Shown piece after piece: positions 12,060 to 23,606 of a stretch of DNA of 64,000 nucleotides; the first letter of the stretch is position 1; the number at the start of each line of letters is the position of its first letter. This stretch comes from Kalaharituber pfeilii. Lineage: Eukaryota > Ascomycota > Pezizomycetes > Pezizales > Pezizaceae. The stretch covers positions 1 through 64,000 of the forward strand of contig WHUZ01000036.1 in assembly GCA_015179045.1 (NCBI GenBank), written 5' to 3'. Both the position numbers and the translations under genes were made by a program. The notes below the pieces were generated by a model. The model ran no database searches, had not been told where the DNA came from, and saw nothing but the letters and a program-made list of their open reading frames with translations.

Positions 12060-13523
12060 AGTACCCACATGAAATTCAACGCCTTCAGACGTTCAGGTCT
12101 CTGGACTTATATAGGTTATTCTCCTGGAACTTCCTGAGTAGTTCAATACTATGTTGAAGGTTTGCAAGTGGTTCCCAAGTATCATCGTCTTCGTTGTACT
12201 CTTGCCAACGGATTTGGTATTTGACCTGACTTCAGACTCTTCTACTATCAACGACATAGTCGATATCATAGTAGAGTTCTTCTTCATCATCGTCGAGGTC
12301 TATTTGGTCTTCGTCTCGAACTCGGTATGGCTTCAGAAGGCTGGTGTGGATGACTTTGTGAAGGCGGATGCCTCAGGGTAAGTCAAGCTCATATACATAC
12401 TAACTAACAACTCTCTTGACCTTATAGAGACCAATATACTTATTACTAAGTACTCTATTATTGCCGGCGACAATCTGAAGGTTGCATCAGTCAATGAAGA
12501 CTTGGTCTCCCACTTGAAACTGACGAGACTTCTCAATATGAAGTTAAAACCTCTTGTTGTTTATTCTTTTAAGAGTGTTATAGATATTGTTATAAACCGT
12601 CATCATCTGATCAAGCCAGTCTTCTCCTGCCAGAGATGTAAAGGTATAGTTGTCCGAAACATAGATAGTCTTTGGGTTGAATCCATATAGACTTTCGAAG
12701 GGTGTGTAACCATGGGTTGATGTGCATGATGAGTTGTAGATAAACTTAGCTAGAGGTAGCCAAGTAGCCTAACGGTTTTGATGATCGTGACAGAAGATAT
12801 AGAGGTATTGCTTCAATGTTTGGATGGCTCTTTTGGAGAGTCTATCAGTCTGAGGATGGTAGGCAGTGGAGAGTTAGAGCTTGATGTCAAGCTTGTTGTT
12901 GATCTCTTTCCAGCATGCAGAGGCAAATTGTAGTCCACAGTCAGAGGTAATTGCCAGAGGTAGACCGTGGTATCGCTATATCTCATTGATATAAACAGAT
13001 ACAATGTCAGTACCTGTCCAAGTCATCTTAGTTATTATATACCATTGTACTTTGGTAAACCGGTCGATGATAATGAGGATAGCATTGTAGTCTTCTGACT
13101 CTGGTAGCTCTCCAACAAAGTCCATTACAATTTCCTCAAAGGGTTTGATACTTGTAGGTATTGGGATGAGTTGTATTCAGCATAGGTGTCTGTCAGCTTT
13201 AGCCTTTTAATAGTAAGCATAACTCGCAACATAGTATTGGGTATCTGCCTTACATCCATCTCAGTAGAAGTTCCATAAGATTATTCTATGAGTACGGTGC
13301 ACTCCTCAGTAACTAGTAACATTGGAGTCGTGGCATTGCTTCATGACTTTGAGTCTATATTCTTCTGGTACTGCCAACAACCCGTCTTCTCTTCTTTCCT
13401 AGTTGTTGACATTGATGCCATCAAGGTCATAGTCTCATTCGACAAGTTCTCTATTGATTAGAAGTTGTCCATCTTTGAGAAGTTGTACCCCCAGTCCAGC
13501 AGGTTCATCACCAGACCTTCTAG
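12060..13523 (-). pseudogene. GypC: integrase-chromodomain end of a Ty3/gypsy chromovirus
   Basis: Read on the minus strand, translation gives a segment with DEPAG and LLKDGQLLI (about 13510-13450), a degraded integrase finger, then integrase remains. It continues with an R-L-H-K-V-I-H-T-S-L-L-K-P box near 12370 and a chromodomain at about 12265-12110 (VVDSRR, YQIRWQEY, TWEPLANL). There are many stops, mostly at Gln/Trp positions. Chromodomains in these elements are thought to steer insertion towards heterochromatin. The upstream RT and RNase H are missing because the GypD LTR begins abruptly at 13524. Confidence 0.65.
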
Positions 13524-14289
13524 TGTAATAATCCAATATAGACCCCTTGTCCCAGACTCTCCAGCTCTGGTCCTATACTAGCAACTAATGTACTACTCAC
13601 CAGTACTCGTATACGTGCAGCTGACTCTGACACCCTTGCAATTCGCCGTACTCCTTCTAGCACTCTGATATATATCCTTGTACCTGTAAGTATGCTTAAG
13701 TGACATGGCCGCCAGCATCCTGGTCATTGCTTAACAACCCGAATCGAAAAACCTGCCAGAACCTGCTAGAAGAACTCAGATCCTCAGAACCTGGCGGAAA
13801 GCCGCAGAACCTGCCAGAAAGCCATAGAATCTGCCAGAAGCTATAGACCCTGCCGGAAAGCTGCAGAATCTGCTGGAAACAAGTATTGCTGAGCTTATTC
13901 CCAGATATTCTTGACGCTTCTTTCTGCTTCCAGTCATTTCTTGGTCATCTATGTACTTCCTATCGTTTCCTTTGTTTTCCATGTACTTCTAGTCACTTCT
14001 CAGTTTTCCATGTACTTCGTTTGTTTGCTTGTTTGTTTGTTTGCTTGTTTGCCTGGATTTTCCACCGAGGGTTTTCTATAAAGAGGCCCTTCTCCCTCCT
14101 CCCTCTTGCTTCTCCATGCAACAACTTGTTGCTTATCCAAGTTGTGTATCTAGCCTTTTAATACATCTATGTCTCAATATCTTATAGTCCCGACCACCTC
14201 TGCCTCCGCCTCCACTGTGATCTCACCTCAGCGTCTGCCGCCTACCCCATGCCTAGATCATGTACCTTGACCCAGACCTATTTATTACA
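13524..14289 (+). repeat. GypD 5' LTR, RIP-mutated
   Basis: This 766-bp block starts TGTAATAATCC and ends TTATTACA. Against the clean 3' LTR nearly every difference in the first 250 bases is C-to-T or G-to-A. It contains the family's CAGAACCTGCCGGAAAG-type short repeats near 13780-13880 and a (TTTGTTTGCTTG)n tract near 14020-14050. It shows no coding. Confidence 0.85.
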
Positions 14290-14299
14290 CTTTATTGCA

Positions 14300-15503
14300 T
14301 TGCCTAATTGGTCGCAGCTATAAGAGACTCCACCAGCACCAGCGCTAGTACTAGTACCGACTTGATCGAAGCACAGAAAATAGCCTGGAGGACCCTATGC
14401 ACTGTCTTCGCCTCAACACCTCTTACCCCTGCCAGAAAACCTACCATCCCAGCTAGCACCCCCAGAGAATTTAGTACCTTTATCTTCGCTGCCCATGGCA
14501 GCGGAATAATCTTGGCTTTATAAGGAACCTAGGCCAACTTCAACATCCCTGATCATAGTACAACCAAAACCGCAGAAGTTCTGTGGGATTACTATTATCA
14601 GGGTTTCCATTACTGTTTACACTAGAAACTTATCGCCATATCCTCCCAGAAAATTACACAGAATGGTGCTCAAACCCAGGAACAATTTCGAGCCCCTAAG
14701 GTTACCAACCCAGCCCCATTCAATGGAACTAGGGAAAAATTCAAGGACTTCATCACTCAACTACACCTTGTCTTTAATACCGATCCTACCCGGTATGACA
14801 CAGACACTAAGAAACTCACATACGCTGCATCCTACCTATTCGGGAACGCCAGACAGTGGTTCCAGCTGCACTTTAATGATACAATGGGGCTTGTCACCTT
14901 CGCTAACTATGCAGCCTTTATTACCACCCTCAGAGCCGCCTTTGACAACCCAGACACCCGGACTACTGCCAAAAGAAAGCTCAAGGCCTGAAGCAGGGTA
15001 ACGAGAACTGTTCCACCTACCACACCAAGTTTGCCCCCCTGGCCACAACACTCGATACGACAACCAAACCAAGATCGACTTCTTCTGGAACGGGCTCCAG
15101 TTTCAGGTGAAAAACCATCTTATTAGCATCCTAAACGAGCCTACCAACTTCGATGCCTTCGTCAAACTCTGTATAGGTATCGATAACAAGGACCGCACCT
15201 TGTATGCCTCCACTTCAGCCCCCAAACCTGCCACCACACATGCCCACAGATGCCCGGAGGAAGCATTCCAATGGACCTCTCCGCCACTCAAGCTCAGGTC
15301 CAGGTCAGCAAGAAACGAGGACCTCTCTCTGACGATGAGAAGAAGAGGCGACGAGAAAACAACTTGTACATATACTGTGCACAATCCGGCCACTGGGCCA
15401 CCCACTGCCCTCTGCGCAAGGGTCAGACAATCAGGACCACCAATACCGACCTCAGTCTACCCGCCAACGACACCCCTCTGTACACCTCTGACCCAAAAAA
15501 CTA
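14300..15503 (+). pseudogene. GypD gag pseudogene
   Basis: Gag can be followed in three frames with frameshifts near 14990 and 15110 and several stops. A capsid-type segment (PFNGTREKFKDFI, then YLFGNARQWF) lies at about 14705-14870. Near the end is a zinc knuckle at about 15367-15408 whose first cysteine reads Tyr, a G-to-A change, although the rest (C-AQSG-H-WATH-C) is kept. Basic residues precede the knuckle. The gene would encode the nucleocapsid precursor and is inactive here. Confidence 0.7.
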
Positions 15504-16490
15504 ATGCCCTCTTCAGTTCATGATGGCCATCTGAAGAGTGCCAGGATGCTACCTGGTGCCATCTTCCCTGAACCTGTCTCTATTTCTGTTTCTGCTCCTG
15601 CTTCTGTCTCTGTTTCTGTTTCTGCTCCTGCTTCTGTCTCTGCTTCTGTTTCTGCTTCTGCTTCTGTTTCTGCTTCTGTCTCCACCCTTGCTTTGCATTC
15701 TGTTAATCGTTTCTGTCTTTTGAAGGAAGTTTGTATGGAGGGAACTGGGAATAAGGAATTGGGTACTTCAAGGAAGGCTAGAAAGAGGAGGAACCGAAGG
15801 AACCGTTTTCATCATTTTATTTCGTCTATTTCTGTTTCTGGAGACCTAGGAGGGGAAGACCCTTTAATTTTGTCTTGCGTTGTTAATGATTCTGTGAAAT
15901 CCACATGTATGATAGACTCCGGTACTACATCGCAGTTTATTGATCAAGACCTTGCTCTGAACCTGAACCTGCCTATGACCCTGAAACCTAGACCCGAGAA
16001 GCTGACGGTGGTGGATGGTAGAACCTCCATCGCCGGAGACATCACACATACCTGCACCCTGAAGCTCACCATAGACCAGCACGAGGAACAACTCACTTTT
16101 CAAGTGACCAAACTCGGTGGATGGAACATGATACTTGGAAGAACCTGGCTACGTCGGCATAACCCAGTCATCGATTGGGAACGGAATACAATCCAGCTCG
16201 CCTCTGGCTACTGTCAAGCCCATTGTTTGCCAGTTCGACGACATACCACCCCCTCAGAGCCCATCCAACACAAGATAGCCATGATATCACGAGCTGCCTT
16301 CAAGGTAGCCTCTTCACAACCAGGAAGCCAGATCTGTGTTATTGCCGCCGCTCCTGTTTGCGAAACCAGCAATAAGCCCGCCTCTGAGCTTGTACCCCCA
16401 GAATACCATGACTTTCTACCTCTCTTCGATAAAAAGGAGGCTGACTCACTACCCCCCACCGATATGTCGACCATGAAATACCACTAGAGG
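15504..16490 (+). pseudogene. GypD protease region with SVSA repeat linker
   Basis: An open stretch of 327 codons begins with a low-complexity Ser/Val/Ala linker coded by a (TCTGYT)n hexanucleotide array at about 15577-15690. It continues into an aspartic-protease segment with an intact catalytic box CMIDSGTTSQFID near 15904-15942 and a second hydrophobic box GGWNMILGRTWL near 16120. The end, from about 16450, shifts out of frame in a C-run and meets TAG at 16486. The continuation into RT is found in the next frame. Confidence 0.75.
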
Positions 16491-18318
16491 AAGGGACCAA
16501 GCCGCCTTTCGGACGAATGTACTCAATGTCAGATTCCGAGTTACAGGAAGTCCGCTGATGGTTGGATGAGAACTTGGCAAAATCCTTCATTCGCCCCTCT
16601 TCCTCTTCAGCAGCATCTCCTATCCTCTTCGTCAAGAAAAAAGATGGCTCCCTTAGGCTATGCGTCGATTACCGGGCACTCAATGACATCACCAAGAAGG
16701 ATCGATACCCTCTACCTAGGATCGAGGAGACCTTGAACCAGATTCGAGGGGCACGCATCTTTACTCGACTAGACCTCCGCTCCGCCTTCAATCTTATTCG
16801 TATCAAAGAAGGAGACGAATGGAAGACAGCATTCCGAACTCGATACGGCCTATTCGAATTTCTCGTCATGCCCTTTGGATTAACCAATGCTCCTGCCACT
16901 TGTCAAAGATTCGTCAATGATACCCTTAGAGAATACCTAGACGTCTTTTGCTGTGTTTACTTGGACGATATTCTGATTTACTCTAAGAACAGGAAAGAAC
17001 ACAAAGATCAAGTACGGAAGATTCTAGCAAAGCTACAGGAAGCCGGATTATTTGTCAAGCCCGAAAAGTGCGACTTCTCTGCCTCCGAAACTTGCTTCCT
17101 TGGATTCATTATCTCAGAACACGGAGTAAAGATGGACCCTGCTAAAGTATCCGCTATAACGGAATGGGAAACACCGAATTCAGTAAAGGACCTACAATGC
17201 TTTCTCGGCTTCGCAAACTTCTACAGGAGATTCATCCACCAGTACTCCAGGATCTGTCAACCCTTCTTTAACCTGCTGAGAAAAGGAACCGAGTTCAAGT
17301 GGAATGAGGAATGTAGCCAGGTATTCGAGAAACTGAAGGAAGCCTTCACCTCCGCACCCATACTACGGCACTTTGAACCTGAACTGGAAACAATCCTGGA
17401 AACCGACGCCTCCGACCATACCACATCCGGAATCCTGTCACAAAAATTCCCGAGGATGGTAAGATGGTACTGCACCCAGTTGCCTTTATGAGTAAGAAAA
17501 TGTCACCAGCAGAAAGCAACTACGGAATTGGAGATAAGGAACTATTGGCCATCGTACAGGCAGTCAACGAGTGGCACATATACCTACATGCACTACCGCA
17601 GCCATTTACCATCATTACCGACCACCACAACCTAGAAACGTTCAAGTCCAAGACCCTGTTAAACCGCCGCCAAGCTCGTTGGGCTGGTGAACTAGCCCAA
17701 TACGACTTCAGGATTACATTTCGCCCTGGAGAAAAGAATGGGAAGGCTGACGCACTTACAAGACGATCTGGAGATCTCCCTAAGGAGGGGGATAATCGTG
17801 CTAGGCCAATACAAGAAGTCATTCCGAGTGAAAAATTCTCCTTGAATACCCTGGTAAGTAGCTACGAAACTGAGATTCAGACCCTGACCCAGACAGACTC
17901 TTTAGCCCAGGACATACGGAAGGCACTAGATAGAGGAGAAAAACGTCATCCCAAGGCCCCACTGGGAGAATGCATCTTCAAGGACGGCCTCCTATACATC
18001 TACGGACTAGTATACATCCCTGACGACCTTGAATTGCAAGCCAAAATCATTCGTTCCTGCCACGATCACCCAGCAGCCGGGCACCCAGGGCAAGCCTCAA
18101 CTTATGAAATCCTGTCGCGAAACTACTACTGGCCAGGCATGCGCAAAACAATCGCCCGTTACATTCGGAACTGTGACACCTGCGCTCGCATCAAACCTGT
18201 CCGCCATGCACCCTATGGACTCCTGAAACCGTTGGAAATACCTACTCGGAGATGGGACTCCTTGTCAATGGACTTCATCACTGGCTGCCTGAATCAAATG
18301 GAAAAAATGCAATCCTAG
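16491..18318 (+). pseudogene. GypD reverse transcriptase, RNase H and integrase zinc finger
   Basis: RT motifs are complete: [35 protein letters not shown] and an intact YLDD box at 16958-16969. A TGA at 16557 precedes the long open stretch. RNase H begins at about 17390 (ETDASD), and a single-base frameshift near 17450 moves the frame. It then continues with PAESNYGIGDKELLAIV, TDHHNL and GKADALTRR. The integrase HHCC finger lies at about 18055-18230 (H...H, then CDTCARIK). A further single-base frameshift near 18290 precedes the catalytic core. All visible catalytic residues are kept. Confidence 0.85.
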
Positions 18319-19334
18319 TCGTCGTAGACCGCCTTACCAAAATGGCACACTATATCCCTACTCGCTCTGACGTCAACTCCAAGGATACGGCCCAGTTGTT
18401 TTTCGACTGCATTTTCAGGTTACATGGGTTACCCGGATCCATTGTCTCTGACAGGGGGACCCAGTTTACTTCCGAATTTTCCAGAACCCTCTGCAAGCTT
18501 CTCGGCATCCAGCAAAAACTTTCCACCAGCTTCCACCCTCAGACCGATGGCCAGACGGAACGAGTCAACGCAATCCTTGAACAATATTTACGAGGATACT
18601 GCAACTATCAACAAGACAATTGGTCTGAACTTATCACCTTGGCCGAGTTCGCATACAACAATACCCTGTCCTCTACTACTGGAGTAACCCCGTTCTTTGC
18701 CAATTACGGCTACCACCCCCGCTATACCCTGCTAGCCAAGCCGGATGTCAAACTGCCCAATCCCACGATCCTACAAGACTATGCCGATCGCTTGCAAGCG
18801 CTTGAAGAGTACCTGCGCGCCGAGATTAAGTGGGCACAAGCAATACAGGCGGAAAATTCTGACCTGCACCGACTCCCTGCACCCAAGTATGACGTCGGAG
18901 ACAAGGTATGGCTCCTACGGCGAAATCTGCGTACAACCCGACCTTCCGGAAAGCTCGATCACAAGAGACTAGGGAAGTTTGAGATCCAAGAAAAAATCTC
19001 CTCTCATGCCTATAGACTCAAGCTTCCCGCCTCCATGAAGGTACACCCAGTCTTCCATACCTCTCTACTTGAACCCGTCGCTACGGACCCTCTTCCCGGC
19101 CAAACATCTCCTCCACCGCCTCCTGTCATCATTGAGGAAGAAGAAGAGTACGAGGTCGAAGAAATCCTAGACTCCCGGAAACGCCACAACAAACTCGAGT
19201 ACCTCGTTCGTTGGCTTGGTTACGACCAGCCCACCTGGGAACCTGCTGAGCTGTGCACCAACGCCCCGCTACTAGTCCGGCGTTTCCACAACTCCTACCC
19301 CTCAAAACCAAGACCCCGTACCCTGCCAAAATGA
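18252..19334 (+). pseudogene. GypD integrase core and C-terminal chromodomain
   Basis: This 360-codon open frame carries the D,D-35-E core: Asp in VVVDRLTKMAHYIP, Asp in VSDRGTQFTS, and Glu in DGQTERVN. It goes on to the C-terminal GDKVWLLRRNL box and ends with a chromodomain at about 19147-19290 (EVEEILDSR, LEYLVRWLGYDQPTWEPA). This places the element among chromoviruses, where the chromodomain is thought to tether integrase to modified histones. It lacks only continuity with the upstream frame, so it is listed as part of a broken polyprotein. Confidence 0.85.
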
Positions 19335-19418
19335 GTGGAACCAGGACTGACCCTATCATTATCCCTGATGATGATGATGAGCAGCAACCCGACCTTGAGA
19401 ATCGCTGGAGCTCTCCCC

Positions 19419-20218
19419 TAGAAGGGAGGCTACTGTAACAATCCAACCCGGACCCCTCGCCCCAGACCCTCCAGCTCCGGTCCTATACTGGCAACCAACG
19501 TACTACTCGCCAGTACTCGTACACGTGCAGCTGACCCTGACACCCTTGCAATTCGCCGCACTCCTTCTAGCACTCCGATATATATCCCTGTACCTGTGAG
19601 CACGCTTAAGCGACATGGCCGCCAGCATCCCGGTCATTGCTTAACAACCCGAACCGAAGAACCTGCCAGAACCTGCTAGAAGAACCCGGATCCCCAGAAC
19701 CCGCCGGAAAGCCGCAGAACCCGCCAGAAAGCCATAGAACCTGCCGGAAGCCATAGACCCTGCCGGAAGCCATAGACCCTGCCGGAAAGCCGTAGAATCT
19801 GCTGGAAACAGGTATCGCCGAGCTTATTCCCGGATATTCTTGACGCTTCTTCCTGCTTCCAGTCATTCCTTGGTCACCCATGTACTTCCTGTCATTTCCT
19901 TTGTTTTCCATGTACTTCTAGTCGCTTCTCGGTTTTCCATGTACTTCGTTTGTTTGCTTGTTTGCTTGTTTGCTTGTTTGCCTGGATTTTCCACCGAGGG
20001 TTTTCTATAAAGAGGCCCTCCTCCCTCCTCCCTCTTGCTTCTCCACGCAACAACTTGTTTCCTACCCAAGTTGTGTATCTAGCCTTTTAATACATCTACG
20101 TCTCGATATCTCATAGTCCCGACCGCCTCTGCCTCCGCCTCCACCGTGACCTCGCCTCGGCGCCCGCCGCCTACCCCGTACCCAGATCCTGTACCCTGAC
20201 CCGGACCTGTTCATTACA
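19419..20218 (+). repeat. GypD polypurine tract and clean 3' LTR
   Basis: AGAAGGGAGGC at 19420-19430 is the likely polypurine tract. The LTR itself, 19434-20218 (785 bp), starts TGTAACAATCC and ends TTCATTACA. It is nearly identical to the solo LTR at 59772-60537, with one extra ~19-bp copy of a short internal repeat near 19740-19790. It contains a TATA-like GATATATATCC near 19577. Little sign of RIP is present. Confidence 0.85.
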
Positions 20219-21279
20219 TAGGTATACCTTCAAAGCCTCTTATAGCTCTGAGTGCCCTTGGTAGTAGTGGAAGAAAGGGAATCCTTCCATTAGAGCCTGA
20301 CTCTTGATCAAACCCAATGGGAGTTAGGGCAGGTATAGGTCTATCCTGAGAGGAAGAGAAGGAGGAGAAGCTACCACCTAGGGTAGTAACATTAGAGGAG
20401 AGAGGAGGAGAAGAAAGAAGAGGACCTGCTAGCTTTTTGGCTGCAACTGTAGCCTAGGTCTTCTTGAAAGGAGAGGAGGAGGAGAGAAAGGCAGACATTC
20501 TTGTAGTAGTTGAAGGTATTGTTATTATTAGTAGAGTTGTTATTGAAGGGAGAAAAGGTAAAGGCTTTATAGGTTTTGAGGTAATTGCTATTGAGGAAAT
20601 AGTTTATAGATATCTCAGAATTTCCTCTAGTTTGAGGGCAGGCTACTCCTTATTTATCCTTCAGAGGATGTCAGCTCCTCTATTTTTATTTTCTAGCTAG
20701 TACCTAACTTTATAGTCAAATTCTTGTAACACCTCTTTCCACCTTTGCATTCTTAGTCTTAGGTCTATTTTTCTTAGAAATGTAACTAATGGACTATAAT
20801 TTGTATAGATTATCACATGTATGCTTATCAGTTCATTTCTAAACACTCTTAGTATATTGACTATTGCTAATAGTTCTTTTTTATATATTAAGTAATTGAA
20901 TTCTGTCTTGCCAAATTTACTAGACTAGAACTCTACTAGTATAGCTATTTCAGAACTTTCCCCTTGTCCTATCCATGCTCTTATCCCTATTGTACTTGTA
21001 TTTGTGACTAAAAATATTTGTTGACCTGATTTATAATCTAATAGCCTGATTTTCTAACTCTTTTTTATACATTCTTTAATTAATCTTATTGTATAATTAT
21101 GCATAAGAGTTCAGTTCCATTCTTATATCTCACCTGCTTGAGTTGTAAGTAGTACTATTACTAGTACTAGTCTAGATGTAAATTTGGTCAAATAGATTAT
21201 AAGTTCTAAGAAGCTTTGTAATTGCTTTCTATTTTTAGGTACTAAGAAATTTGCTACCTTATCTATTTTGATTTGGTCT

Positions 21280-22144
21280 TGTTACGGGGTGGTACGCTGA
21301 TACTGCTAAGGGATATAACTCGTTTAGAGTAACAGTAGTTTTGCAAGTGCTGAATAGCAAAGGGCTGACAAACTTGATAGGAGAAGCTTGACAGGAGCAG
21401 TTCAGCGATTCTAGTTCAATGGTGATGATAGGCTATGGTAAAAAGGTAGAGAAGACTAAGTACTGAATTGGATTTAGGGATTGACGAGAATAACAAAAAT
21501 ATATAAACTGCGAGAAACCATATAGGTCTATTAAGAAGACAAGACAACAGATAAGGAGAGAAGAAACTATTTATATAAGGACAAGATAGAGCCTATATAT
21601 ATATAATAGGTTTATTACCTAAGAAGCATAATACAAAGGTAGAAGTAGTAATGAGAGTAGTAGTAAGAACAGAGTAGTAAAGGCAGAGTTTTTATGGCAG
21701 GTAGGTGATACTAGCAGGCGAGTGATACTAGTAGACAGCGATACTAGCAGGCAGGCTATACTGGTGAGCAGACTATACTAGCAGGCAGGCTGTACTGGCA
21801 GATGGGCTATACTAGCAGACAGGCTATACTAGCTGGCAGGCTATACTAGCCGGTGGGTTATACTGGTAGGCAGGCTATACTAGCAAGCGGACTATACTAG
21901 CAGGCAAGTCATATTGGTAGGCAGGCTATACTAGCAGGCAGGCTATACTAGCAGGTGGAGTATACTGGCAGGGAAGTTATACTAGTAGGTAGGCCATACT
22001 GGCAGGTAGGCTATATTGGCAGGTGAGCTATACTGGAAGGCAGGATATGGTCATGACTTACTAGTGGTCATGGCTTGCTGGCGGTCATAGCTTGCCAGCA
22101 GTTATGGCTTAGTGTATAGAGACTGTAGGGAGTGGGCCATGACA
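21280..22144 (+). repeat. Solo LTR-like element inserted in GypE RT/RNase H
   Basis: The 865-bp block starts TGTTACGGGG and ends GGCCATGACA, with perfect duplication GGTCT at 21275-21279 and 22145-22149. On either side the GypE translation resumes. It holds a 20-unit minisatellite (21706-22044). TG...CA ends plus a 5-bp duplication indicate a solo LTR or a small LTR-derived element. I see no coding. Confidence 0.75.
21706..22044. repeat. 17-bp minisatellite, 20 units
   Basis: Twenty consecutive units fit the consensus CTATACTAGCAGGCAGG; nineteen are 17 bp and one (the second) is 16 bp. Variation is mostly C/T and A/G, consistent with RIP on a tandem array. The period is not a multiple of three, so it is not a coding repeat, and there are no unique spacers, so it is not a CRISPR array. 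Confidence 0.9.
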
Positions 22145-22817
22145 GGTCTACTTTAACTCTATCTTATATAATTAAGTATCTTAGGCAATGAATCACCTTA
22201 GGTAATATTTCATATTTGGATATTTTAAAAGTTAGCTTATTTTCTTTTGCAATTTTAGCTACTTTGCACATATCTTCCTAGTAATCTTCTAATATTCTGC
22301 TATAGATAAACATGTTATCTAAATATATCCTTATACATATATATAGTAGTTTCATGAATATATCGTTTATAAATCTGACCATACTTGCAAGTGCATTTTT
22401 GTCTCCTTGTTGTATAACTAATATTTTATAAATAGGTTCTCCTAGAACTTAGAATGCTGTATTTTTAATATCATCTTTATGAATTCTTAGATTATAGTAT
22501 CTATCATACAAGTCTATATTTGAGATGTAGAGAAACTTTTCTATATCTCTTATTATATCAAATATATTAGGCATTTTTGTTTGATCTCCTTCTGTATATT
22601 TATTTCTACTTCTAAGATTAAATAGGAATCTTACCTTTTTTAGATTATCATGTTTTGATTGGCAGAATATTGGTATAATATTTGTGGTTTTTTTTGATAA
22701 TTTCATTCTTCCTGTTTTGAGTTCTGTTCTAACTTTTTCTCTCCATTGTTCTTTGAATACTTGAGTTATAGAGATTAATTATGCTTTCTATTTTACTTCT
22801 TTTGGTACTATTATCTT

Positions 22818-23606
22818 ATTGTAATGAATAGGTCTAGGTCAGGGTACAGAATCTGAGTACAAGATAGGTAGTAGTCACTGAAGCAAGGTCATAGTAGACG
22901 CAGAGGCAAAGGTAGTCGAGATTATGAGATATTGAGAGGTAGATATATTAAAAGACTAAATACATAACTTGGATAGGAAACAAGTTGTTGCATAGAGAAG
23001 TAAGAGGGAGGAGGAAGAAGAGCCTCTTTATAGAAAACCTTTAGTGGAAAATCCAGACAAATAAGTAAACAAATAAACAAGCAAACAAACAAAGTACATG
23101 GAAAACTAAGAAGTGACTAGAAGTATATGGAAAAAAAAGGAAACAATAGGAAGTACATGAATAACTAAGGAATGATTGGAAGCAGAAAGAAGCATTAAGA
23201 ATATCTGAGAATAAGATTGGTGATATCTGTTTCCAGCAGATTCTATAGCTTTCTAGCAGGGTCTATAGCTTCCAGCAGGTTCTCTGGCTTCTGACAGGTT
23301 CTATAGCTTTCTAGCAAGTTCTGCAGCTTTTCAGCAAGTTCTAAGGATCTGGATTCTTTTAGTAGGTTCTGGCAGGTTTTTTAGTTCAGGTTGTTAAGCA
23401 ATAACTAGGATGCTAGTAGCCATGGCACTTAAGCATGCTCATAGGTACAGGGATATATATATCAGAGTTTGGGAGAGAGTGCAGCGAATTGTAAAGGTGT
23501 TAGAGTCAGCTATATATGTATGAGTACTGGTGAGTAGTATATTGGTTGCTAGTATAGGACTAGAGCTAGAGAGTCTGAGGTAAGGGGTCTAGGTTAGATT
23601 GTTATA
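22818..23606 (-). repeat. Solo LTR of the GypD family, RIP-mutated, inside GypE
   Basis: On the minus strand the 789-bp block aligns end to end with the GypD LTR, from TATAACAATC at 23606 to CATTACA at 22818. It carries many C-to-T changes. It is flanked by a perfect duplication CTTAT at 22813-22817 and 23607-23611. GypE protease lies to its right and RT to its left. It therefore inserted after GypE and was later RIP-mutated. Confidence 0.85.

Larger units (their letters stand above)
13524..20218 (+). mobile_element. GypD: Ty3/gypsy chromovirus with decayed 5' end and well kept 3' end
   Basis: A 6.7-kb element has LTRs at 13524-14289 and 19434-20218, with gag, protease, RT, RNase H, integrase and chromodomain between them. 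The flanks do not match: TCTAG before, TAGGT after. The 5' LTR differs from the 3' LTR by dozens of C-to-T/G-to-A transitions, while pol from about 16.5 kb onwards shows almost none. Pol is broken only by single-base frameshifts, at least three, and one TGA at 16557. The frameshifts could be genuine or assembly errors. The mismatch in age and the lack of a duplication suggest a recombinant between two copies. Confidence 0.85.

Noticed and set aside
15538..15723. 61-codon leucine-rich plus-strand frame
   Set aside because: Alternative reading of the (TCTGYT)n array that codes Ser/Val/Ala in the protease frame.
20219..20700. GypC and GypE as one element split by GypD
   Set aside because: Both are minus-strand and the domain order would fit. 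However, the sequence just after GypE RNase H does not join sensibly to the GypC DEPAG/LLKDGQLLI segment, and the GypD flanks do not match, so two families are more likely.
21706..22044. Possible CRISPR-like array
   Set aside because: Direct 17-bp units abut with no unique spacers, in a eukaryotic LTR.
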